Program-made: the position numbers and the translations under genes
Shown here: positions 38,815-48,284 of the stretch, in pieces
How the letters are laid out: every line of letters begins with the position of its first letter
Numbering within the stretch: position 1 is the stretch's first letter
Notes under the pieces: model-generated
Seen by the model: the letters and a program-made list of their open reading frames with translations, nothing else
What the model was told of the DNA's origin: nothing
Databases searched by the model: none
Assembly: GCF_001908275.1 (NCBI RefSeq)
Contig: NZ_CP018620.1
Span: forward strand, 6,989,623-7,053,622
Source of the DNA: Paenibacillus xylanexedens
GTDB taxonomy: Bacteria; Bacillota; Bacilli; Paenibacillales; Paenibacillaceae
Length of the DNA: 64,000 nt
Direction of reading: 5' to 3'

Positions 38815-39780
38815 CTATTCGCTCATTAATGCAGCCATTAATGCTTTCTGTGCATGCAAGCGATTCTCCGCCTGATCAAAGATCAGAGAGTTCGGTCCGT
38901 CAATTACACCGGCACTCACTTCTTCGCCGCGGTGTGCTGGCAGACAGTGCAAGAACATGTAGTCCGGCTTCGCGCCTTTCATCAGTTCCTCGTCCACTTG
39001 ATATGCCGCAAATGCCTGCTCACGAATCTTCTGCTCTTCTTCAAAGCCCATGCTAGCCCATACATCCGTGTACACGATATCTGCATCTTTGGCTGCTTCC
39101 TGTGCACTGTACGTTACAGTCACTTCAGAACCGCTCTCCTGTGCGATAATGCGTGCCTGCTCCACAACTGCACTATCCGGCTCATAGCCTTCTGGCGTTG
39201 CTACAGCAACATGCATACCCATCTTCGCTGCACCGAGCATCAGGGAATGCGCCATGTTGTTGCCATCTCCGATGTAAGCCATTTTCAGACCTGCCAGCTT
39301 GCCTTTGTGCTCCAGCACCGTTTGGAAGTCTGCCAGTACCTGACAAGGATGCGCTGCATCGCTCAGGCCGTTAATGACCGGAACATCCGCATGCTCTGCC
39401 AGTTCAGTTACATTATGGTGTCCAAAGGTACGAATCATGATGCCGTCCAGGTAACGCGACAATACTTTGGCTGTATCATGTGTTGTTTCCCCGCGACCCA
39501 GCTGAATATCATTTTTGCTCAGGAAGAGCGCGTGTCCGCCCAATTGGAACATACCCACTTCAAAGGATACACGCGTACGTGTGGATGATTTTTCAAAAAT
39601 AAGTCCGATCGTTTTGCCTTTCAACGGTTGAAAAGGTACACCGCTTTTTTGTTTGCCTTTAATCTCAATTGCGAGATCAAGCAGATAACGAATCTCCTCT
39701 GCCGTGTAGTCCGTGAACTCGATAAAATCCCGGCCTCTCAAATCAATCTTCTGAATCTTTTCCGTTTGTTGTGCTGTCAT
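38815..39780 (-). CDS. argF: Ornithine carbamoyltransferase
   Basis: Makes citrulline from ornithine and carbamoyl phosphate. 321 residues. The carbamoyl-phosphate motif STRTRVSFE (about 65-73), HPCQVLADF and the ornithine-binding HCLPAHRGEEV are all present. ATG at 39780 is chosen for GGAGGA 8 bases upstream; the frame extends to 39867 but those codons give an unlikely Cys/Arg-rich N-terminus. The gap to argD (about 200 bases) holds no gene, and no palindromic element. Confidence 0.97.
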   Translation of the reverse strand: MTAQQTEKIQKIDLRGRDFIEFTDYTAEEIRYLLDLAIEIKGKQKSGVPFQPLKGKTIGLIFEKSSTRTRVSFEVGMFQLGGHALFLSKNDIQLGRGETTHDTAKVLSRYLDGIMIRTFGHHNVTELAEHADVPVINGLSDAAHPCQVLADFQTVLEHKGKLAGLKMAYIGDGNNMAHSLMLGAAKMGMHVAVATPEGYEPDSAVVEQARIIAQESGSEVTVTYSAQEAAKDADIVYTDVWASMGFEEEQKIREQAFAAYQVDEELMKGAKPDYMFLHCLPAHRGEEVSAGVIDGPNSLIFDQAENRLHAQKALMAALMSE

Positions 39781-39980
39781 GTATAATGTCCTCCTTATTT
39801 CCGGTTCCCTGCACCCGCATGGGCAGAAGAGATAGCAACGTTGACACTTTGGCTTCGTGCTTCTCAAATTTATTCATTTCCACCTTCCGCAAGTTCACCG
39901 CGCGGCTACAGGGATTCATCATCTCATTCTGCTTCGAGGCCTGTAATGGCCCCGAGACAGAAAGGTTCTCTATTTTTATA

Positions 39981-41240
39981 TTAGGCTTTCGCCGCTACGT
40001 GCTCTTCGATCAATGTGCCTACCAGCGATACCGCCTCGTCGATCTCTTCTTTGCTCACATACAGGTTCGGAAGCAAACGAATCACATTGGGTCCTGCAGA
40101 GACAAACAAGATACCGCGTTTTTGCCCAGCAAGCACAATATCACCTACTGGCTCAGCACATTCAATACCGACTAACAATCCCAAGCCACGTACTTCCTTC
40201 ACAAAGGAGTTACCCGCCAAACGATTCCGCAGGGAGCTCATCAGGTATTCACCCATCTCCGCTGCACGCTCTGGCAAACGATCTTCCAGCATCGTTTCAA
40301 TTGTCGCAATTACAACGGATGAAGCAAGTGGTGTTCCACCAAATGTCGTCGCATGGCTACCTGGCGTGAATGCATCTCGCAGGAACCCTTTACCCAGCAT
40401 CGCGCCTACAGGGAAACCACTGCCGATTCCTTTGGCAACGGTGAACACGTCTGGCTCAATGCCATAATGTTCGTGCGCAAACAATTTACCTGTACGTCCC
40501 ATTCCTGTTTGTACTTCATCGACAATCAACAGCAACCCGTGCTCGTCACACAATTTCCGTACATGTTTGACGAATTCCGGTTCAACCGGATATACACCAC
40601 CCTCGGCCTGAACCATTTCCAGCATAATAGCTGCTGTGTTGGGTCCAATTGCCGCTTCAAGTGCAGGGATATCATGCAAAGGTACGGTTACAAATCCGGC
40701 TGGCAATGGCAAAAATCCTTCTTTCACCTTATCCTGTCCGGTTGCTGTCAGTGTAGCGAGTGTCCGTCCATGGAAAGACTGGGCAAATGTGATTACTTCA
40801 TAGCGATCTGTACCTTTCACCTTTTGGTGATAACGACGTGCAACTTTGATAGCTGCTTCATTCGCTTCGGCACCACTGTTGCAGAAGAACACTGCATCAG
40901 CGCACGTATTAGCTGTCAGCAATGCTGCTGCCTTCTCCTGGCCCGGAATCTGGAACAGGTTGGACACATGCCACAGCTCATCAATCTGAGCTTTCAGCTT
41001 GGCTCCAACTTTCTCCGGTGCATGGCCCAGGCTAGTTACAGCGAGTCCGCACATGAAATCGAGATAGCGGTTCCCCTGATCGTCCCATAACCAGCTGCCT
41101 TTACCTTTGACCAGACTGATTGGATAACGTGCATACGTTTGGAAAAGCGAGCTTTCCGTCTGTGCCGCTGCACCTGTTGCTGTTGCGCCCGCTACCGCTG
41201 TGCCAGAACCTGGCTGTTCGTTGCCTTTTTCCATGACCAT
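39981..41240 (-). CDS. argD: Acetylornithine aminotransferase
   Basis: PLP enzyme converting N-acetylglutamate semialdehyde to N-acetylornithine. 419 residues. The PLP-lysine motif VFTVAKGIGSGFPVGA and the conserved DEVQTGMGRTGKLFA are intact. The N-terminus has an Ala/Gly/Thr-rich stretch of about 20 residues (GTAVAGATATGAAAQT) that is longer than usual. AAGGAG lies close before ATG 41240; ATG 41234 is an alternative. Confidence 0.96.
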   Translation of the reverse strand: MVMEKGNEQPGSGTAVAGATATGAAAQTESSLFQTYARYPISLVKGKGSWLWDDQGNRYLDFMCGLAVTSLGHAPEKVGAKLKAQIDELWHVSNLFQIPGQEKAAALLTANTCADAVFFCNSGAEANEAAIKVARRYHQKVKGTDRYEVITFAQSFHGRTLATLTATGQDKVKEGFLPLPAGFVTVPLHDIPALEAAIGPNTAAIMLEMVQAEGGVYPVEPEFVKHVRKLCDEHGLLLIVDEVQTGMGRTGKLFAHEHYGIEPDVFTVAKGIGSGFPVGAMLGKGFLRDAFTPGSHATTFGGTPLASSVVIATIETMLEDRLPERAAEMGEYLMSSLRNRLAGNSFVKEVRGLGLLVGIECAEPVGDIVLAGQKRGILFVSAGPNVIRLLPNLYVSKEEIDEAVSLVGTLIEEHVAAKA

Positions 41241-41286
41241 ATCACTCCTTATTGGTTGGTGCAACGGCAATTATATAAGAGCTCTT

Positions 41287-41522
41287 ATTTACACTAGATC
41301 ACTCCGATTGCGGAACCATCTTCCGAACGTATGCATACTCCACTTCGATGACAGAACAACCTTCCGATCGCTGTTATCCCTGGATTTTTTTTATTCCCCT
41401 TCAATGGGGAAAATCCTGTGATAAAGGCGCACGCTCCGCTTCTTCAGGTTATTTCTGTCCTCTCCGTTATGCATTTTTATTCTTCAGATTGGTTCTGCAC
41501 CCTACGTTATTGTGAGTGTAAT
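41287..41522. repeat. Palindromic element, copy C (outer), interrupted by a nested copy
   Basis: Outer ends ATTTACACT (41287-41295) and AGTGTAAT (41515-41522). The left part (ACTCCGATTGCGGAACCATC) and right part (TTCTTCAGATTGG, then TTCTGCACCC) match other copies, but the core is replaced by a second full element. Total 236 bases against about 150 for other copies. It lies between argB and argD. Confidence 0.8.
41331..41474. repeat. Palindromic element nested inside copy C
   Basis: Bounded by ATGCAT at both ends. It has its own CTTCCGATCGCTGTTATCC core, arms TTATCCCTGGATTTT / AAAATCCTGTGATAA, apical stem TTCCCC / GGGGAA, and the CGCTTCTTCAGG tail. It occupies the place of the outer element's core. 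Confidence 0.8.
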
Positions 41523-41603
41523 ATTAGATTTCTTATATAAAAAAGCCGTGCAGATATTTTTTTATTTAAATAAGACTATTAAGACCCTAGCGTATCGAGC
41601 AAA

Positions 41604-42443
41604 TTATTGCATACGGATGATTCTTGTTCCGATGATTTCTCCGCCTAGCACTCGGCTCAGGATTTGGGGTTCGCTGCCGTCTACGATGACGACCTCACGT
41701 ACTTGGCCATGAATACATGCGATAGCTGCACGCACTTTGGGAATCATGCCGCCATAGATTTCTCCGGTCTGGATCATGTCCTCAATCTCTTGTACAGATA
41801 CGGATGGCAGTACTTTTTTCTCGCCGCCTACGTTCTTCATGATGCCAGGAACGTCTGTCACGACAATCATCCGGCTTACGCCGAGATGAGATGCCACTGC
41901 ACCCGCAGCTGTATCTGCGTTAATGTTGTAGCGTTGTCCTGTTGCATCTACGCCAACTGGTGCGATAACCGGCATGTAACCCATGTTCACGATACCTTGA
42001 ATAATCTCTGCGTTCACACCAGTGACATCGCCTACCCAACCGATCTCTGCGTGGTTTGTAACAGGTTTAGCCTGAATCAGACCACCGTCCACACCAGACA
42101 AGCCTAGTGCACGGCCGCCCACACGTTGAATCAGACGCACGATCTGCTTGTTGATACTTCCAGCGAGCACCATCTCCACTACGTCCAGCACAGGTTCAGT
42201 CGTTTTGCGCAGGCCATTAACGAATTCGGTTTCGATACCAAGCTTCGCCAGGTTATCTGAGATCGCAGGACCTCCGCCATGCACGATTACTGGCTGCGTG
42301 CCCTGAGACTGCAAATCACGCAGATCCGCAAAGAAAGACTCGGGCAATGCTGCCAGCGTGCTGCCTCCACATTTCATGACAAACATCTGTTTCTCTGTGC
42401 TCGCTTCCGTTGCGGTACTCTCGTTTGGCATTGTTGAATTCAT
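41604..42443 (-). CDS. argB: Acetylglutamate kinase
   Basis: Phosphorylates N-acetylglutamate. 279 residues with Gly-rich KCGGSTLA and VHGGGPAISDNL near the N-terminus, the substrate-binding PVIAPVGVDATG and NINADTAAGAVA. AAAGGAG lies 10 bases before the ATG. Hydrophilic extra N-terminus (about 20 residues, Ser/Thr/Glu-rich). Palindromic elements flank it on both sides (D upstream, C downstream). Confidence 0.96.
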   Translation of the reverse strand: MNSTMPNESTATEASTEKQMFVMKCGGSTLAALPESFFADLRDLQSQGTQPVIVHGGGPAISDNLAKLGIETEFVNGLRKTTEPVLDVVEMVLAGSINKQIVRLIQRVGGRALGLSGVDGGLIQAKPVTNHAEIGWVGDVTGVNAEIIQGIVNMGYMPVIAPVGVDATGQRYNINADTAAGAVASHLGVSRMIVVTDVPGIMKNVGGEKKVLPSVSVQEIEDMIQTGEIYGGMIPKVRAAIACIHGQVREVVIVDGSEPQILSRVLGGEIIGTRIIRMQ

Positions 42444-42504
42444 GAGGGCAAGCTCCTTTCGTTCAAATATTCTAAAAGGCTTAACACTTAATTGATGCGA
42501 TATT

Positions 42505-42650
42505 CGGTGGCAGACCGTTCCGAATCCGGATCGTTCTTTTGATCGCTGTTGTCTCCAGGTTTTTTTGATTCCCTTATTTAAAGGGAAAACCCGGAGACAA
42601 AGGCGAACGCTTCGCTTCTACAGAATCGATTCCGTCTTCTCCACTGCCTT
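42505..42650. repeat. Long palindromic intergenic element, copy D
   Basis: Core arms TTGTCTCCAGGTTTT / AAAACCCGGAGACAA with apical stem TTCCCTT / AAGGGAA. The arms differ from the consensus at three positions, and each change is matched on the other arm. The outer ends are degenerate. It sits in the argJ-argB gap. Confidence 0.88.
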
Positions 42651-42765
42651 CGCCAGTTATCTCAAAGACCAAATAAAGTTCAATCCTTATAGATTTTCTA
42701 TATATTTACGAAACAGCTTCTCATAGGGAAGCTGTTAGCTTCAATAGAATAAATGCTTATTCTTA

Positions 42766-44004
42766 TTACGTGCGGTATGCGGCGTTAATTCGGACGTAGT
42801 CATACGTCAGGTCACAGCCCCAGGCTATTGCAGTTCCTTCGCCGTGGTGCAGATCCACCACAATGCGAACTGTATCCGTCTGCAAATAGGCCAATGCCGC
42901 TTCTTCGTCAAACACGACTGGGCGTGACTGCGCGAGTACCGAGATCTCTCCCAGACGGATATCCACGGTATCCGGGTTCACCGGTTGTCCTGCACGCCCT
43001 ACGGCTGCAATAATCCGTCCCCAGTTGGCGTCAGCGCCAAACATCGCGGATTTCACCAGACTGGAACCGATGACAGTTTTCGCGATTGCTTGCGCGGACT
43101 CATCACTTACCGCACCTGTAACTTCTACCTCAACCAGTTTGGTTGCTCCTTCGCCATCGCGAGCAATGGCTTTGGCCAATACTTGGCATACATAGGTGAA
43201 GCCAGCTGCAAAAGCGTCCCAGTCCGGATGCTCTGTGGTCAGCTCTTCATTGCCTGCATATCCACTGGACATGGCTACCAGCATGTCGTTTGTACTTGTA
43301 TCCCCATCGACTGTAATCATGTTGAATGTATGATTCGTTGCCTGGCGCAGCAGGCGCTGCAACGCTTCTGCACCAATGACCGCGTCAGAGGTCATGAAAG
43401 CGAGCATTGTCGCCATATTCGGATGAATCATACCCGAGCCTTTGGCGGCTCCCGCAATCGTAACCGTCTTACCGTTAACCATAACGGAGACGCAGGCTTC
43501 CTTTTTCACCAAATCCGTTGTCAGAATCGCTTGTGAAAATTGCTCCGCCTCATTCGACTCCTTGCCCATATGCGCTGGAAGACCAGTAATACCTGAATGT
43601 ACAGCATCCATTTTGAGCAATTCACCAATGACACCTGTGGATGCCACAGCCACGTCTTCTTCTGCCACACCCAACTCACGCGCGGCGGCCGAACGCATCG
43701 CATAAGCATCTTCTTCCCCTTGTTGCCCTGTACATGCGTTAGCATTACCACTGTTAACGATAACAGCCTGAAGGCGTCCGTTGCTCAAGCTTTCGCGCGT
43801 TACTTTGAGTGGTGCTGCCTGAAACACGTTTGTTGTGTATACAGCAGCAGCTGTAGCTGGTACATCACATCGGATCGCTCCGATGTCATTGCGTGATGTC
43901 TTTTTCAATCCGCAGTGAAGTCCACCAGCAGTGAATCCCCCAGGGGTTACAATTGTTCCGTTCTCAACCACGGTAAAAGTTTGTTGCTCCACATTCGTTC
44001 CCAT
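42766..44004 (-). CDS. argJ: Bifunctional ornithine acetyltransferase / N-acetylglutamate synthase
   Basis: Transfers acetyl from acetylornithine to glutamate, and in bifunctional members also makes N-acetylglutamate from acetyl-CoA. 412 residues, made as a precursor. The self-cleavage site sits at MATMLAF within GSGMIHPNMATMLAF, where Thr becomes the nucleophile of the beta chain. GGGGGATATGAT precedes ATG. Co-directional with argC (130-base gap, no gene) and argB (gap with copy D). No argA-type gene is seen, consistent with the recycling pathway. Confidence 0.97.
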   Translation of the reverse strand: MGTNVEQQTFTVVENGTIVTPGGFTAGGLHCGLKKTSRNDIGAIRCDVPATAAAVYTTNVFQAAPLKVTRESLSNGRLQAVIVNSGNANACTGQQGEEDAYAMRSAAARELGVAEEDVAVASTGVIGELLKMDAVHSGITGLPAHMGKESNEAEQFSQAILTTDLVKKEACVSVMVNGKTVTIAGAAKGSGMIHPNMATMLAFMTSDAVIGAEALQRLLRQATNHTFNMITVDGDTSTNDMLVAMSSGYAGNEELTTEHPDWDAFAAGFTYVCQVLAKAIARDGEGATKLVEVEVTGAVSDESAQAIAKTVIGSSLVKSAMFGADANWGRIIAAVGRAGQPVNPDTVDIRLGEISVLAQSRPVVFDEEAALAYLQTDTVRIVVDLHHGEGTAIAWGCDLTYDYVRINAAYRT

Positions 44005-44134
44005 ATCATATCCCCCGTATGCGTTCAGCTATATGCTGATGATCGCCTGCTTAACCTGATCCGTTCTCCCTAAGTTGACTCCGAGAAAGCACTTTACACC
44101 GAATGTTCCAGTGCTCCTCGTAAATTCCAATCCC

Positions 44135-45184
44135 TTATGGATATACCGGTGTCATGTTCAGCCCGAGGTTCTCCTCCCATCCCATCATCAGGTTCATATT
44201 TTGAATCGCTTGCCCGGAAGCACCCTTCACCAGGTTGTCGATGACCGAAATAATCGTTAAACGCCCTGTGCGAGAATCCACCGCAAATCCGATATCACAA
44301 TAGTTGGATCCGTACACTTCTTTGGTAGAAGGCCAGATGCCCGGTTCACGTACACGTACGAAAGGTCGGTTCTCATAATATTTGCGGTACAAATCCACGA
44401 TCTCCCGGTCGCTGTGTTCCCCAACGAGGTTTGCATACATCGTACTCATAATTCCACGTGTCATTGGCACCAGATGTGTTGTAAAGGTAACCGTTACAGG
44501 CGTTCCCGTTATACTGCCAAGCACTTGTTCGATCTCGGGAATATGTTGATGTTTATTCAGTTTGTAGGCTTTGAGATTCTCATTCATCTCTGCATAATGA
44601 TTTGTCAGACTTGTTCCACGTCCCGCTCCGGATACGCCTGATTTGGCATCAATTATAATAGTAGAAGGATCAATCCAGCCTGCCTCTACAGCAGGGATCA
44701 GTCCAAGAAGTGTAGCCGTTGGATAACAACCTGGGTTGGATATAAAATTCTGTCCCTTCACTTCTTCGCCATACACCTCAGCCATGCCGTATACCGCTTG
44801 TTCCAGCAAATCAGCTGAAGGCGCCGGATGTTTGTACCACTCTTCGTACACTGTTCCATCCTTGAGTCTGAAATCGCCAGACAGATCAATGACCTTAAGG
44901 CCTGCTGCCAGAAGGCTTGGTACGAGCTTTGCACTTACGCCGGACGGGGTCGCTGTGAATACCAGATCCGCACGACTCGCAATTTCAGCCGGATCTACAC
45001 CGTCGAGTGGCCTGTGAATCACGTCCGTCAAATGCGGAAATCCATCTGCGATGGACTCACCACTGCTCGATGATGAGATCACCGATGTGATTTCAACCTG
45101 CGGATGGTTCTGGAAAAAACGAATCAGCTCCACCCCGCCGTAGCCGGTGGAACCGACGATTGCTACTTTTAATTTGTTATTCAC
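44135..45184 (-). CDS. argC: N-acetyl-gamma-glutamyl-phosphate reductase
   Basis: NADPH-dependent reductase of the arginine pathway. 349 residues. NNKLKVAIVGSTGYGG is the Rossmann start, and the catalytic Cys lies in ISNPGCYPTA. GTG at 45184 is preceded by GGGGGAG five bases before; the longer frame to 45397 is not plausible since it spans the promoter. First gene of the operon; the promoter is at 45288-45316. Confidence 0.97.
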   Translation of the reverse strand: MNNKLKVAIVGSTGYGGVELIRFFQNHPQVEITSVISSSSSGESIADGFPHLTDVIHRPLDGVDPAEIASRADLVFTATPSGVSAKLVPSLLAAGLKVIDLSGDFRLKDGTVYEEWYKHPAPSADLLEQAVYGMAEVYGEEVKGQNFISNPGCYPTATLLGLIPAVEAGWIDPSTIIIDAKSGVSGAGRGTSLTNHYAEMNENLKAYKLNKHQHIPEIEQVLGSITGTPVTVTFTTHLVPMTRGIMSTMYANLVGEHSDREIVDLYRKYYENRPFVRVREPGIWPSTKEVYGSNYCDIGFAVDSRTGRLTIISVIDNLVKGASGQAIQNMNLMMGWEENLGLNMTPVYP

Positions 45185-45287
45185 TCTCGCTCCCCCAATC
45201 TCGATGTATGCGCTACTTGTGCTATGTCCTTGCCTGAAGGATACTTGAACACAGCAATTCCGTCGCTTATATGCATATTTGTGTATT
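45185..45287 (-). promoter_or_regulatory. argC leader with a possible ArgR site
   Basis: Leader of about 95 bases. An A/T-rich imperfect inverted repeat near 45268-45286 (reading AATACACAAATATGCATA on the minus strand) lies just after the -10 and could be an ARG box; the match is weak. No T-box is seen. Confidence 0.3.
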
Positions 45288-45316
45288 ATTATACGACTCT
45301 GGTTATATAAATACAA
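45288..45316 (-). promoter_or_regulatory. Promoter of the arg operon
   Basis: On the minus strand -35 TTGTAT (45311-45316), 17-base spacer and -10 TATAAT (45288-45293), about 104 bases before the argC GTG. Confidence 0.7.
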
Positions 45317-45515
45317 CACTCTATCATCAATTTCACATGGATTTCCATCCAATCCGAACATATCTTTTTTTAACATCCGGGACGAACAGGTATACATCTG
45401 TTAAAATACGTATTAGTAGGAAACATTACAATCAGGGTCTCATTCATAACTAACCTGCTAATCAAGGACATATGAATAGATTCATGATGGTCATTATGAG
45501 ACGTGGGGGACTATA

Positions 45516-46964
45516 GTGCATATCGAAGCCATTTTACTTATTGTGCTCCTGGGCCTGAATATTATTTTTGCAGCAGCAGTCGTTTTCTTCGAACGGAAGG
45601 ATGCCAGCGCTTCCTGGGCTTGGCTGCTTGTCTTGAACTTTATTCCGGTGTTTGGGTTTGTACTTTATCTTTTAACCGGTCAGAACCTGACCCGATATCG
45701 GCTTTTCCAGTGGAAAGAACGTAAGAAACTCGGGCTAGAGGAACGTATTGAAGCCCAGCTCACGCAGTTGCACGATAACCGCACCCCTTTCCGAAACCAA
45801 GCAACCGAGACTAGCCAGGACATGATCTATATGAACCTGAAGCAGAACGGTGCTCTGGTGACGGAAGATAATGCGGTCGAGATCATTACGGATGGAACAG
45901 ATAAATTCCAGCGGCTCTTGGATGACATCGAAGCGGCTCAGGATCACGTGCACGTACAATACTACATTTATAGAGGCGACCGTCTGGGCAAAAGAATTCG
46001 AGATGCACTCATCCGCAAAGCGCGGGAAGGCATCAAAGTTCGTTTGCTGTATGACGCGCTCGGATCACGGCGGGTATCAAAACGCTTTTTCAAAGAATTG
46101 CGCGAAGCAGGCGGTTTGGTTGAAGTCTTTTTCCCCTCCAAATTCAGTCTGATCAACTTACGTATGAACTACCGGAACCACCGGAAGATTGTCATCATCG
46201 ATGGTAACTTGGGGTACACGGGCGGATTTAACGTTGGAGATGAGTATCTTGGCTTGAACTCGAAATTCGGTTACTGGCGTGACACACATCTGCGTATTCA
46301 GGGGAATGCCGTTCATGCGCTGCAGACCCGTTTCCTCTTGGATTGGAATGAAGCGTCCAAGCAACACGATACACCTTATGTTCCGGCGCATTTCCCTCAT
46401 ATTGAGGGTACAGGAAAGATTGCCATGCAGATTGTCTCCAGTGGACCGGATGCAGAGACCGAGCATATCAAGAACAGTTACCTTAAGATGATTAACGGGG
46501 CCAAACAATCGATTCTGATTCAAACGCCTTATTTTATCCCGGATGCCAGTGTATTCGAAGCTATTCGTCTCGCGTGTCTGTCCGGCATAGATGTTCGCAT
46601 TATGATTCCAAATAAACCCGACCACGCCTTTGTATATTGGGCTACGTTATCTTATATTGGTGAGTTGCTAAAAGTGGGCGCCAAAGTATTTATATATGAT
46701 AATGGCTTCATTCATGCCAAAACACTTATCATTGACAGTTTGGTTGCATCCGTGGGAACCGCCAATATTGACTACCGCAGTTTCCGGTTGAACTTTGAGG
46801 TTAATGCCTTTATGTATGATGAAACGATTGCGACAGCACTTGTACAAACCTTTGAGCACGACCTGCATGTATCGCGAGAAATGACGCTCGATGAATACCA
46901 AAAACGTAGTCTCATTATCCGCTTCAAAGAAGCCATTTCCCGTCTGCTATCTCCGATTTTGTAG
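45516..46964 (+). CDS. cls: Cardiolipin synthase
   Basis: Membrane phospholipase-D-type enzyme that joins two phosphatidylglycerols. 482 residues with two N-terminal helices (about 3-20 and 33-52) and two HKD motifs (HRKIVIIDGNLGYTGGFN near 225 and HAKTLIIDSLVASVGTANID near 400). GTG start with GGGGGACTATA. It is divergent from argC. Confidence 0.95.
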   Translation: MHIEAILLIVLLGLNIIFAAAVVFFERKDASASWAWLLVLNFIPVFGFVLYLLTGQNLTRYRLFQWKERKKLGLEERIEAQLTQLHDNRTPFRNQATETSQDMIYMNLKQNGALVTEDNAVEIITDGTDKFQRLLDDIEAAQDHVHVQYYIYRGDRLGKRIRDALIRKAREGIKVRLLYDALGSRRVSKRFFKELREAGGLVEVFFPSKFSLINLRMNYRNHRKIVIIDGNLGYTGGFNVGDEYLGLNSKFGYWRDTHLRIQGNAVHALQTRFLLDWNEASKQHDTPYVPAHFPHIEGTGKIAMQIVSSGPDAETEHIKNSYLKMINGAKQSILIQTPYFIPDASVFEAIRLACLSGIDVRIMIPNKPDHAFVYWATLSYIGELLKVGAKVFIYDNGFIHAKTLIIDSLVASVGTANIDYRSFRLNFEVNAFMYDETIATALVQTFEHDLHVSREMTLDEYQKRSLIIRFKEAISRLLSPIL

Positions 46965-46969
46965 TGGTG

Positions 46970-47106
46970 GCACTCCGATGACAGAACATCCTTCCGATCG
47001 CTGTTATCCCCAGATTTTTTTGATTCTCTATTCTAAAGGGGAAAATCCGGGGATAAAGGCGAACGTTCCACTTCTTCAGGATATTTCTGTCCTCTCCGTT
47101 ATGTGA
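46970..47106. repeat. Long palindromic intergenic element, copy E
   Basis: Core arms TTATCCCCAGATTTT / AAAATCCGGGGATAA. It begins six bases after the cls stop. The outer ends are less symmetric here. It is the only copy downstream of a plus-strand gene, yet it has the same orientation as the others. Confidence 0.87.
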
Positions 47107-47133
47107 AATGTTAAGTTGAACTTTTAATAATAG

Positions 47134-47188
47134 AAAAGCAGGTACTCCCTCTCCGTTATCTCAGAGGAGGGCGTACCTGCTTTTTTTC
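47134..47188. terminator. Bidirectional terminator between cls and yitT-like gene
   Basis: AAAAGCAGGTACTCCCTCT / AGAGGAGGGCGTACCTGCTTTT stem with T-run of seven on the plus strand. Confidence 0.85.
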
Positions 47189-47243
47189 TTAAATTTTCAA
47201 ACTTATGAGCCTACACGGCTCACTCGCCGTATTTTAAACTCGT

Positions 47244-48197
47244 TCACACATGTTCTCCCCGCTTAAAACCTTCGCCGAGCACTTCGTGCGCGTTACTGAT
47301 AATGACAAATGCTCCCGGGTCCACAGACCGGATCAATGCCTTGAGTCTTGGCACTTCATTTTGTCCAACCACTACCATCAGTACGGTTCGTTGGTCGTCG
47401 GTGTAACCGCCTTTTGCCTCCAGCTTTGTTAATCCGCGATCCAGGTCATCCAGAATCACTTTGCTAATCGCTTCGGTCTGGTTGGAGATAATATAAGCCA
47501 CCTTGGAAAAGCCTAGGCCCATCTCAACAGCATCGATCACTTTACCAGTAACATACAACCCAATCAGCGCATAGAGGGACTGCTCCAACGACAATACAAA
47601 AGCAGCCATAATAATAACCGTAGCATCCATGATGACTACACACAGCGAGTAACTCAATCCACTGTATTTCTGCACAATCCTGGCGAGAATGCTCATGCCC
47701 CCTGTTGATCCTCTACCTCGGTATACAATTCCGATACCGAGACCAACGCCAATTCCTCCATATAGTGAACCAAGTAGCGGATTGGTTGTTGGAATGGCCC
47801 AATCCTTCGTGAGATAGACTAACAGTGGCAGAACAATGCTGCCCAATACAGAGCGCACACCATACTGCTTCCCAATGAGCAGGAAACCCGCGATCAGGAG
47901 TGGAATGTTAATCGCCCACTGGGTGTATGCCGGCTCCAGATTGAGCCACTCCTTGCCCAGGATGGATAACCCGGACACCCCACCTGAAGCGATCTGATTC
48001 GGTAATAAAAATAAATTAAAGGCCACTGCGATTAAAAACGAGCCTACAATGATAGATACCGTATCCACGACGTTTCTCCATGGACCATTGAGTGGAATGA
48101 GGCTAGTTATCCTCTTTTTGCGGTTATTATGAAATTGTGATCGTTGTTGCATGTTCTCGTGCTCTCCTTTTATGTGACTGATCAGTTGTTCGCTCAT
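47244..48197 (-). CDS. YitT-family membrane protein with C-terminal DUF2179 domain
   Basis: A 317-residue protein with five or six helices (about 45-215) and a C-terminal cytoplasmic domain (about 225-300) with the DUF2179 pattern RGLTKLEAKGGYTDDQRTVLMVVV. The family has no firmly known function. The start is ambiguous: ATG at 48197 has AGGATAG, while ATG at 48152 (15 codons in) has AAAGGAG about 11 bases upstream. Single gene, convergent with cls. Confidence 0.85.
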   Translation of the reverse strand: MSEQLISHIKGEHENMQQRSQFHNNRKKRITSLIPLNGPWRNVVDTVSIIVGSFLIAVAFNLFLLPNQIASGGVSGLSILGKEWLNLEPAYTQWAINIPLLIAGFLLIGKQYGVRSVLGSIVLPLLVYLTKDWAIPTTNPLLGSLYGGIGVGLGIGIVYRGRGSTGGMSILARIVQKYSGLSYSLCVVIMDATVIIMAAFVLSLEQSLYALIGLYVTGKVIDAVEMGLGFSKVAYIISNQTEAISKVILDDLDRGLTKLEAKGGYTDDQRTVLMVVVGQNEVPRLKALIRSVDPGAFVIISNAHEVLGEGFKRGEHV

Positions 48198-48284
48198 TTT
48201 TTCTATCCTATAAAATTATTCAAAAAAAAGCTCCCGTATACACCAGCATACGCCTACACGTATGGGTCCATACAGGAACTTATA

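Noticed and set aside
45268..45286. ARG box downstream of the arg promoter as a firm call
   Set aside because: The inverted repeat is A/T-rich and matches the consensus only loosely; kept as a weak candidate only.
46970..47106. Copy E as the cls terminator
   Set aside because: There is no T-run after the hairpin, and a canonical bidirectional terminator lies 30 bases further on.
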